From NCBI GenBank assembly GCA_030837305.1, contig JAUPKT010000317.1, positions 1 to 12,354 on the forward strand: a DNA stretch of 12,354 nucleotides, written 5' to 3'. A program made the position numbers and the translations under genes. Below the pieces are notes generated by a model. The model was given only the letters and a program-made list of their open reading frames with translations. It did not search any database and had not been told where the DNA came from. Below are positions 5,852 to 12,354 of this stretch, one piece after another. Each line of letters opens with the position of its first letter. The first letter of the stretch is position 1. Origin of the DNA: Thermodesulfobacteriota bacterium. Its GTDB lineage: Bacteria; Desulfobacterota; Desulfomonilia; Desulfomonilales; Desulfomonilaceae.

Positions 5852-8800
5852 TCATTTATCAAGTTCCTCCTTAACAGCGAGGCCGATCTTCTCCAGGGTA
5901 TAAGGCTTCTTGATATACTTTCCCGCCCCCAATCTCTGAGCTATTTTAACATCCTCTGTCTCCGAAAACCCACTGGCAATAATCGCCTTTTGGCCGGGAC
6001 GGATCTTTATGATCTCTTCATAGGTCTTCCGACCATTGATCCCTTTCGGCATTACCATATCCAGAACGATCAGATCCACGGGTTTTTCTTTCACATATTC
6101 TATTCCCTCTTCTCCGCTTGATACCGATTCGGCAGTGTAGCCAAGCCTGGTCAGCATCCCGCTTGCAATCTCCCTTTGCCTATGCTCATCATCCAGTATT
6201 AAGATCTTCTCTCCATGTCCCAGGTAATCTTCAATCTCAACCTCTTCCTTCACAGCGGCGGCTTCTTCTCGGGTAATAGAGAAGTATAGCTCAAATACGG
6301 TTCCCTTCTCACTTGTTCTTACATTTATGTATCCATTGTGGTCTTGAACGGTATTCCATACGACGGCAAGGCCCAGTCCTGTGCCGACCCTTCCCATGAT
6401 CTTCTTGGTATAGAATGGCTCGAAGATCCTCTCAAGGTCCTCATGACTAATTCCTGTACCATCGTCCGATACACTGAGGACCGCATATTCACCTATTCTT
6501 ACATCCTCATATCCCTTCAGCGGCTCATCCAGATATCGGTTCATCGTGGATATGGTGACTGTACCGATCCCCTCTATCGCCTCTGAGGCGTTGGTGACCA
6601 GGTTCATCAGGCTTTTTTTGATATGGACCGGGGAACAACTGATATTCAACAGCTCGGACTCAAGCACTGTTTCAAAGGCAATGGAAGGGTGCGTGATTTC
6701 CAATTTTTTGTGTTCGGGTGAACTCAAGTATTCTTTCACCAGGGAATTCAGGTTTGAGACCCTTCTATCACTGGCTATACCCCTCGCTATCGTCAGCAGG
6801 TCTGAGACCACATCGGCAGCCCTCTGGCCGGATTCCTTTATCACCTCAATCGGTTCTCTAATTGGACTATCTTTGGGTAAGTCCAGCAAAAGCAAATCAG
6901 GATATCCTACAATCCCCGAAAGGATGTTGTTAAGGTCATGGGCAACACCCCCTGCCAGGAGTCCAATGGTCTCCATCTTTCTTGCCTGTTGAAGCTGTGC
7001 CTCAAGTCTTGTCCTTTCCTTTTCGGCCTGTTTGCGCTCGGTAATGTCTTGATTCGCGCCGTAAGTCTTGACCGTACGACCTTGATCATCTTTGACGATG
7101 AAGAAGCGGACGGATAGGTACCCGATCTCGCCGTCGGCATAGATCATGCGGTGTTCGAACTGGCGGCTGTAATTTGGATTGGTGGTTTCGAGGGCTTTCT
7201 GAATCTCCAAACCGACTACCGCCATATCGTCAGGATGTACGAAAAGCTGGGCGTAATGAGCAGACGACATCTTATAGCCGCCAACTTTTTCAGCCGACGT
7301 ACGGAAAATGGCGTAGAAATGATCGTTGAAGATAAACAGGTCGTTGGCTACGTCATACTCCCAATACCCAAGCTGAGCAATATTCATGGCATTGGATAGT
7401 TGAGCTTCGCTGGTACGCAACGCCTCCTCCGCCCGCGTCCGCTCGGTGATATCATGTGCTATACCGCGGAACCCGATTGGCTGGCCCGCCTGGTCTTTCA
7501 TCAGGGAAGCAAACAATTCATGAAAGCCGCGACTTCCATCCTTTCTAATGATTTCGTGGGTCACTTTTTTAATGGGGTTTCCTGTCCTGTAGATTTGACT
7601 AAAGAGGGTATGGATTTTCTTGGCGGATTCCGGAGACATATAGTCACGGTTATTCATTCCCATCAACTCATCATCGGAATACCCAAGGCTCTTAGATAAT
7701 GAATCATTGAAGAAAGTAAAGTTGCCTGCAATATCAACCTCAAAGTATATCTCTTCGATGCTGTCAAGGAGAGTTCTGTATTTCTCCTCGCTCTTCTGTA
7801 GTGACTCTTCCGCCTGCTTGCGATCGGTGATGTCCTGGCCGGTCCCAAATACACTCAACACATCTCCGATCTGATCTTTCTCTATTTTCCCGATACACTG
7901 CACGAAACGTTCTTCACCATTCGGTCTGATGATTCTATATTCAATATCATAGGGAAAACCATCTTTCATCGCTTTGCTAAATGTCTCTCCTGCGAATTTT
8001 TTGTCATCCGGGTGAATCATGCCGATCGCATAATCAAGGCTCACCTTGGTTTCTTCAGGGTCCAAGCCATAAATTCTGAATAGTTCGTCGGACCAGTACA
8101 GTTCCCCGGTTTCGACATGGTATTTCCAACTGCCGATGTGGGCAACCTCCTGGGCCATCGAAAGGTTCTCTTGGCTTTCCCCAAGAGCTGTTTCAGCCTT
8201 CTTGATGACTGTGATATCTTGCGCCGTGCCAAACAGCTTGGTCACATTTCCCTCTTCGTCCGTTGAAGTTGTTCCAATAGCATTCATCCAACCCAACTCC
8301 CCATCCGGTTTCACAATCCTGAAAACAAGATCGAAAGGAGTCCCATCCATACCGGCCCTCCTGACAGCCTCGTCCAATATGGGCCAATCCTCCGGATGAA
8401 GATGTGCCTCATGGTCAGCAAATGACGGTTCTCCCTCATCCGGATCAAGTCCGAATATGCGGAATATTTCGTCGGACCATACCGGCGTTCCGATGTCCGG
8501 TCCCAGTTCCCAGTGGCCTACGTGAGCGACCCTCTGGGCTTCTTTAAGGAGTGCCTCGCTCTTCCGAAGTGCCTCCTCCATCTGCTTGTGTGAGATGATC
8601 TCGCTGGCAAGCGCTCGGTTATTGATCCCGTACTCCGAAAGGCGACGTGCAATAACTGCTAAAAGTTCCAGGGCATTTTCCAACTCCTCAAGAGGACGGC
8701 TTTTCATCTTGTCGTAGGCGGCAAGGAGTTCCTGCTCGTCTGCACCGATTTCCAGTGCACATTGTCTTACTCTTTTTTCATCCACTTCCGGCGGGCATAA

Positions 8801-9307
8801 CTGTCCAACGAGCCACGACGCCACGTGCCTTTCCCCGATGTGTACGGGAACCACAGCATCGATAAAGCCGATATTGGAGCAGCGTGTTATGACCGGGTGC
8901 ACGGACTTCTGTGCCTTTTTAGCCAGTACGGTGTCATTTGCCTTGCAGCGCTTCAAGCCCTTCTCAGTGCAGCGCACTATCTGGCAAAATTCACATAAGT
9001 TGGTTGGCCCGGTGATGTATTCACCGTTGGCATCCGTCAGGAGTAAACACACGTCGAAAGCATCGGCAAACGCCTCGTTTAATTCTTTGAGAGTTTCGAT
9101 TCCCACGAGATCCGTGGCTTCCAGGTCGGCCAAGCTCTTTCCGGGAGAACCCACAGTTTCCACTCTATTTTCAAGGATGCGTTTTATCTCCCGAAGTTTC
9201 TTCTCGCCCTGCCTCAGGTCCTCCTCGGGCTTTTTCCGCTCTGCCTCAGCTTTCTCCAATTCCTTTACCCTTTTTTCCAATTCTTCATAGGTTGGCTTTT
9301 TGGCCAT
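5852..9307 (-). CDS. PocR/multi-PAS hybrid sensor histidine kinase with receiver
   Basis: Signal-transducing hybrid kinase of 1151 residues with no membrane segment or signal peptide, so a cytosolic sensor. Domains in order: charged coiled coil (2-50); PocR-type ligand domain (about 67-225) with cysteines 105, 108, 113, 121 and 143; four PAS/PAC units (about 250-370, 378-495, 505-622, 633-757), each ending in a G(T/I/A)xxDIT motif; dimerisation domain with phospho-acceptor His790 (VAHDLNN); ATPase domain with N-box NLVTNASEAI (about 902), DDGTGI (948), FEPFYTKK (962) and GTGLGLAVV (975). The C-terminal receiver (1034-1150) has acidic residues 1039-1040, phospho-acceptor Asp1083 and Lys1134. 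Start: the frame opens at TTG 9322, but ATG 9307 begins the conserved MAKKPTYEELE and has GGGGGA about 8 nt upstream. No DNA-binding output domain, and no partner gene in the window. The ligand is unknown. Confidence 0.96.
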   Translation of the reverse strand: MAKKPTYEELEKRVKELEKAEAERKKPEEDLRQGEKKLREIKRILENRVETVGSPGKSLADLEATDLVGIETLKELNEAFADAFDVCLLLTDANGEYITGPTNLCEFCQIVRCTEKGLKRCKANDTVLAKKAQKSVHPVITRCSNIGFIDAVVPVHIGERHVASWLVGQLCPPEVDEKRVRQCALEIGADEQELLAAYDKMKSRPLEELENALELLAVIARRLSEYGINNRALASEIISHKQMEEALRKSEALLKEAQRVAHVGHWELGPDIGTPVWSDEIFRIFGLDPDEGEPSFADHEAHLHPEDWPILDEAVRRAGMDGTPFDLVFRIVKPDGELGWMNAIGTTSTDEEGNVTKLFGTAQDITVIKKAETALGESQENLSMAQEVAHIGSWKYHVETGELYWSDELFRIYGLDPEETKVSLDYAIGMIHPDDKKFAGETFSKAMKDGFPYDIEYRIIRPNGEERFVQCIGKIEKDQIGDVLSVFGTGQDITDRKQAEESLQKSEEKYRTLLDSIEEIYFEVDIAGNFTFFNDSLSKSLGYSDDELMGMNNRDYMSPESAKKIHTLFSQIYRTGNPIKKVTHEIIRKDGSRGFHELFASLMKDQAGQPIGFRGIAHDITERTRAEEALRTSEAQLSNAMNIAQLGYWEYDVANDLFIFNDHFYAIFRTSAEKVGGYKMSSAHYAQLFVHPDDMAVVGLEIQKALETTNPNYSRQFEHRMIYADGEIGYLSVRFFIVKDDQGRTVKTYGANQDITERKQAEKERTRLEAQLQQARKMETIGLLAGGVAHDLNNILSGIVGYPDLLLLDLPKDSPIREPIEVIKESGQRAADVVSDLLTIARGIASDRRVSNLNSLVKEYLSSPEHKKLEITHPSIAFETVLESELLNISCSPVHIKKSLMNLVTNASEAIEGIGTVTISTMNRYLDEPLKGYEDVRIGEYAVLSVSDDGTGISHEDLERIFEPFYTKKIMGRVGTGLGLAVVWNTVQDHNGYINVRTSEKGTVFELYFSITREEAAAVKEEVEIEDYLGHGEKILILDDEHRQREIASGMLTRLGYTAESVSSGEEGIEYVKEKPVDLIVLDMVMPKGINGRKTYEEIIKIRPGQKAIIASGFSETEDVKIAQRLGAGKYIKKPYTLEKIGLAVKEELDK

Positions 9308-9540
9308 CAGAAAATCCCCCAAATATCCTCAAAATGAAAAAGCCCATACCCCATTGCGTCTTAGACACGGTGTATGAGCCTTTACAAGCGTCATTAGTCC
9401 CCCAATCCTTATTTGGATCGTGCTTTGAAGAGGAAGAGGTTTGTTCTCATCGCAATAGGGTTTTATGCCAAATCACCATGATTTGCACTCAAAATCTGCA
9501 ACCTTGGTCAGGGCCTATCGATTCATGTTTTCTTGCATTT

Positions 9541-9824
9541 GTCTTGCATAGCAGGTCAGCCGAAATTCCGACCGCACCCAACAACACTGGAAAACCTATC
9601 CTTGAAAAATACACAAGTCAAATATGAGGCGATTCCAAAGCCAGTTTACCACAGGGTCCAGGGGACTGCAAACCGTTTGATTGGAACGATCTCAATGGCT
9701 TTTTCTGATCAATATGCGAGATGGGGGGAGTCGCGGTAAGGTCGGTCAAGCTTCATGTGCCACGGAAGTACCATCTGGATATGTCAAAAATTCAGCTCCC
9801 CCCGAAAGCTGTGTTATCTGCCAT
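9541..9824 (+). repeat. Dispersed intergenic repeat, copy D
   Basis: Full-length partner of copy A, sharing blocks from TTGCATAGCAG to the TCTGGATAT end. Its final 56 nt (9769-9824) match copy C at 48 positions; the changes cluster in the middle, where six C in a row appear. It lies 236 nt upstream of the kinase start and 203 nt past the 3' end of the beta-helix gene. A short inverted repeat (CAGCG-att-CGCTG, 9831-9843) follows its right end. Confidence 0.83.
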
Positions 9825-9894
9825 TGAGCGCAGCGATTCGCTGATAAAATAGTATGTAACACCAATTGGATATATCCCTAACACAGGTTTGATA

Positions 9895-9934
9895 GGGTGA
9901 AGACCTTTCCGGCCTCCACCCCGTTCTGATTAGG
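9895..9934 (+). repeat. 40-nt palindromic repeat, copy 2
   Basis: Same orientation as copy 1 and 36 of 40 identical. The arms GGGTGAAGACC and GGCCTCCACCC are unchanged, while the centre is TTTCC instead of GTCCC. The other two differences lie in the tail (CCCGTTCTGATTAGG here). It sits 93 nt past the stop codon of the beta-helix gene. With copy 1 it brackets about 6.1 kb holding the recombinase, hicAB and the kinase. No recombinase gene is next to this copy. Confidence 0.7.
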
Positions 9935-10027
9935 ATCATGTAACTATCTATAATTAAGTATATTTTGGCGGAAGTTGATGTGGTCATAATCGCAGTTGGC
10001 CCCTCAGCAGCGGTGCGCGAATTGCAC

Positions 10028-12067
10028 TTACTGCCTTCCTGCGGATTCCAGTATCCATGCCGGCACTTCACCGCTGGTGGATACCTTCACATTATTTATA
10101 AAGGTCATGTTGGTCGGGGCATTGGGGTAATAACTGTTCGTGCAAATATCATAAAAATCCAAATGATCCCGCAGGTAGTTATTTTCAAAGAGCAAATCCC
10201 CGTAAGGAACACAACCTCCCATGTCTGCCCCATAAGGCACGATGCCCGTCGTCAGGCAGAGATCTTCAAAGGATGAGGCCTTCAAACAGGGTCCGAAATC
10301 TACAAAACCCTGTGGATTATCCAAAGAGACATTTTGGCTCACCGTCACGAAACGGCTGCCGCCGTCGGTATAGAAGGTGTTGCCCCCTGCAAGCCGTCGT
10401 TTATCTATCGCTACATTCCAGGCGATCAACTGGCCGTTTTCCATGGAAGTCCCTTGAAAGCCCGTGGTATAAATGGCACCGCCATCCCATAATTTTTCTA
10501 AAAAATATTGGATCTTGTTGTGGATGATCTTATTCCCCTGTGCCGCCGAAGGCGTGCCGATGTAACCCCACTCGTAAGGTCTTGCGTGGGGTAGTCCTGC
10601 AAAGCCCCCCGGATCGAGCAGGCCCCAACCCCAGCCGATGGCAATTCCGGCCCATGGGACATGACGGATCTCATTGTGTTCGACAAGGCTGCGGGTGGTA
10701 AAACCGATAAAGATCCCGGGGGCGTCGTAGAACTCCTGCCCTGAATACTCTATGAGGTTGTTGGCGATGTGATTGTCGCTCGTCAGTTGGGAGGGATGTT
10801 CGGGATGATGATCTTCGGCTGCAATACCGCCGACCTGAATGGCGGCTGCGGAAATATCATTGAAGGTGTTGTTGACAATCTCGTTGTTTTGGCTGCCGGT
10901 TCCGAAGTTCAATGCAATCGCCCCCATATGCGCAAACACATTGTCTTCGAATGTAATGTTCTGCGCATAGACAAAACTCAAATTGCCAGGAATTCCAACG
11001 GCATCAGGATCGTGTCCGATCGTGTTGGCTGTATGGTTAGGCCCAACCAGGTAAAAGCCACTTTGATCGAGGGCATAACCATCGGAGCTGTTCGGTGCAA
11101 GCCAGGTGGCATACATGAAGCTCAAACCCTTAAAGCGTATGAAGCTCACAGGTTGTGAAACATCACCGCCGGCATCCACTAATTTCTCAAGAACAGGCAG
11201 CTCCACGTCCGCGCTGCTCATATCTTCTCCCTCGCGGGGAATGTAATAAACGGTCTGTGTGCCCGGGTTCAGATACCACTCACCGGCTTCATCCAGAAAC
11301 TCATAGGCATTTTCCCACCAGCTGAGGAGATGGAAGTTCCACGGAGAGGGGAACACATTGGCATTGTCCCAGCAATGTTTTTCCATAATCACTTCACTGT
11401 TATTCCTGATTTCAGCGACAGGGCAACGCATCATTTTCCACTGTGTTACGGTTACGGCCTCGACGTCAATTGGGTTATCCCAGGTAGGCGGGATCTGCGG
11501 ATCGGAACCGAAAATATACTCGTAAGTGTATCCCGCGGAAGTGGGGGTGTAATAATTGGGATAGTCCGGCGTGCGAGCTCGAGTGGCGCGCTGACCATTG
11601 ACATATAGTTGTCGCGGCATGGTGCCGGTATTCACTTGCGCTCGCCAGATGTTAAAACCGGCGTCGTGCAGAGTCCAGCCGCTCACTTGTTGAGCACTCG
11701 AGATCACGACGATTTCTCCGGGAGCGGCCTGATAAATCACCTCCGCATCGGGAGCGCCGGAGTCTCCGCCATTTAACATCAGTGGACCGCTGAGCCGATA
11801 AGTGCCTCCTCTTATGTTAACGTTTATGGTGTAAATTCCTCGATCGTGATTTGCACGGATCACATCGCGGGCGTGCTCGATAGTCTGAAAGGGATTATCC
11901 GACTCACCACTGGCCTGGTCGCTTCCATTCGTCGCCACCCAGTAGTTTATGGTGCGGGTTTCCGAAGGACAAGTATCCGAAGAACAGGCGGGGATAAAAA
12001 ACAACAGCAAAGCCACGGTCAGAAATTTGAAGGAGCGATAAGATGGACGTTGATTGTTCAAAGTCAT
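10028..12067 (-). CDS. Right-handed parallel beta-helix lipoprotein, GH141-like
   Basis: Lipid-anchored exported protein of 679 residues, probably a polysaccharide-active enzyme. The signal RSFKFLTVALLLFFIPAC ends in a lipobox Cys28. Residues 42-130 carry the usual entry to this fold (YWVATNGSDQASG ... NPFQTIEHARDVIR ... INVNIRGGTYRL). The rungs follow from about 310 to 660 with repeated N-rich turns (ITFEDNVF, NNEIVNNTF, DNHIANNLIEYSG, GNKIIHNKI, DLLFENNYL). Motifs RARTPDYP (163), GIAIGWGWG (474), DGGAIYT (528) and FYTDGGSR (565) recall beta-helix glycosidases related to GH141; I infer that the aspartates of the last two are catalytic. The substrate is not known. Start: ATG 12067 with GGAGG only 3 nt upstream, a tight spacing. 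Transcribed alone from a promoter 90 nt upstream; repeat D and the 40-nt repeat lie beyond its 3' end. Confidence 0.92.
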   Translation of the reverse strand: MTLNNQRPSYRSFKFLTVALLLFFIPACSSDTCPSETRTINYWVATNGSDQASGESDNPFQTIEHARDVIRANHDRGIYTINVNIRGGTYRLSGPLMLNGGDSGAPDAEVIYQAAPGEIVVISSAQQVSGWTLHDAGFNIWRAQVNTGTMPRQLYVNGQRATRARTPDYPNYYTPTSAGYTYEYIFGSDPQIPPTWDNPIDVEAVTVTQWKMMRCPVAEIRNNSEVIMEKHCWDNANVFPSPWNFHLLSWWENAYEFLDEAGEWYLNPGTQTVYYIPREGEDMSSADVELPVLEKLVDAGGDVSQPVSFIRFKGLSFMYATWLAPNSSDGYALDQSGFYLVGPNHTANTIGHDPDAVGIPGNLSFVYAQNITFEDNVFAHMGAIALNFGTGSQNNEIVNNTFNDISAAAIQVGGIAAEDHHPEHPSQLTSDNHIANNLIEYSGQEFYDAPGIFIGFTTRSLVEHNEIRHVPWAGIAIGWGWGLLDPGGFAGLPHARPYEWGYIGTPSAAQGNKIIHNKIQYFLEKLWDGGAIYTTGFQGTSMENGQLIAWNVAIDKRRLAGGNTFYTDGGSRFVTVSQNVSLDNPQGFVDFGPCLKASSFEDLCLTTGIVPYGADMGGCVPYGDLLFENNYLRDHLDFYDICTNSYYPNAPTNMTFINNVKVSTSGEVPAWILESAGRQ

Positions 12068-12157
12068 AGGCCTCCACTCTCACAACCACCGGTCACGGAA
12101 CAATTCTTAGCTGAGCTGATGCCGAGCTGATAGCAGAACTTGCTTTTTGCAGAGCAG

Positions 12158-12186
12158 ATCATACTGAGTTTCGGTTTGCGGGTCAA
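12158..12186 (-). promoter_or_regulatory. Promoter of the beta-helix gene, sigma70-like
   Basis: TTGACC (12181-12186), 17-nt spacer, TATGAT (12158-12163): five of six at both hexamers with ideal spacing. Transcription would start near 12151, giving a leader of about 84 nt. That leader holds two direct copies of ATCAGCTC set 11 nt apart (12113-12120 and 12124-12131). The rest of the upstream spacer to the window end shows no gene. Confidence 0.68.
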
Positions 12187-12354
12187 GAAGATTGGTTGGA
12201 TGGATGATCTTTACGAGCTTTCAATGGAGGCGGATAAGGTATTCACCTTTTAAGTCCATAGTTCAGCTTTTCATTGTATGGCTCCTCGTACGAATTTGTG
12301 GGTAGAAAGACGATTTAAAAACTTGAAAGCATGAATCAAATCCGATAGTGAGCA

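Noticed and set aside
8838..9290. Open + strand frame of 150 codons
   Set aside because: It lies entirely opposite the conserved PocR and coiled-coil part of the kinase, with no recognisable family. It is a codon-use shadow, as are the + strand frames at 4066-4524, 10769-11158 and 9965-10276.
9451..9471. Possible sigma54 promoter upstream of the kinase (TTGGCAT ... TTGCG)
   Set aside because: GG and GC are separated by 14 nt rather than the required 10, so the spacing does not fit.

Overview
The window most resembles a mesophilic Desulfobacterota (formerly deltaproteobacterial) chromosome. This rests on family knowledge, not a search. The clues are a PocR/multi-PAS hybrid kinase opening with the MAKKPTYEELE-type N-terminus common in that phylum, a delta-60 repeat lipoprotein, and a tyrosine recombinase of a type I associate with the same bacteria. 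No rRNA, tRNA or CRISPR array was seen.

All seven recognisable genes lie on the minus strand. From high to low coordinates, which is the direction of transcription, they are: a large right-handed beta-helix lipoprotein (10028-12067) with a good sigma70-like promoter; a cytosolic PocR/PAS hybrid histidine kinase (5852-9307); a hicA-hicB toxin-antitoxin pair (4725-5299) with its own promoter; a tyrosine recombinase split by one extra A in an A8 run (3789-4626); a seven-repeat delta-60 lipoprotein (2182-3474); and a 12-helix MFS transporter (640-1815) with an odd TTG start directly after a TAA. The genes do not form one pathway. Two are envelope lipoproteins, one is an exporter-like carrier, one a sensor, and the middle block (recombinase plus hicAB) has a mobile or accessory character.

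The spacers are the most unusual part. Four copies of a noncoding repeat of about 250-290 bp (A 1-281, B about 1872-2137, C about 5350-5600, D about 9541-9824) sit between the transcription units, all in the same orientation. Each points its best conserved 56-nt end at the 3' end of a minus-strand gene, so the locus reads as gene(s)+repeat modules. A separate 40-nt repeat (36/40 identical) with 10-11 nt imperfect inverted arms occurs at 3749-3788, touching the recombinase stop codon, and at 9895-9934. As direct repeats they bracket the recombinase, hicAB and kinase, as attachment sites would. A third element, 3503-3742, has terminal inverted repeats and looks like a small MITE. My best candidate for something undescribed is this repeat-punctuated, same-strand, cassette-like layout together with the recombinase and its adjacent palindromic repeat. 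Mobility itself is inferred.
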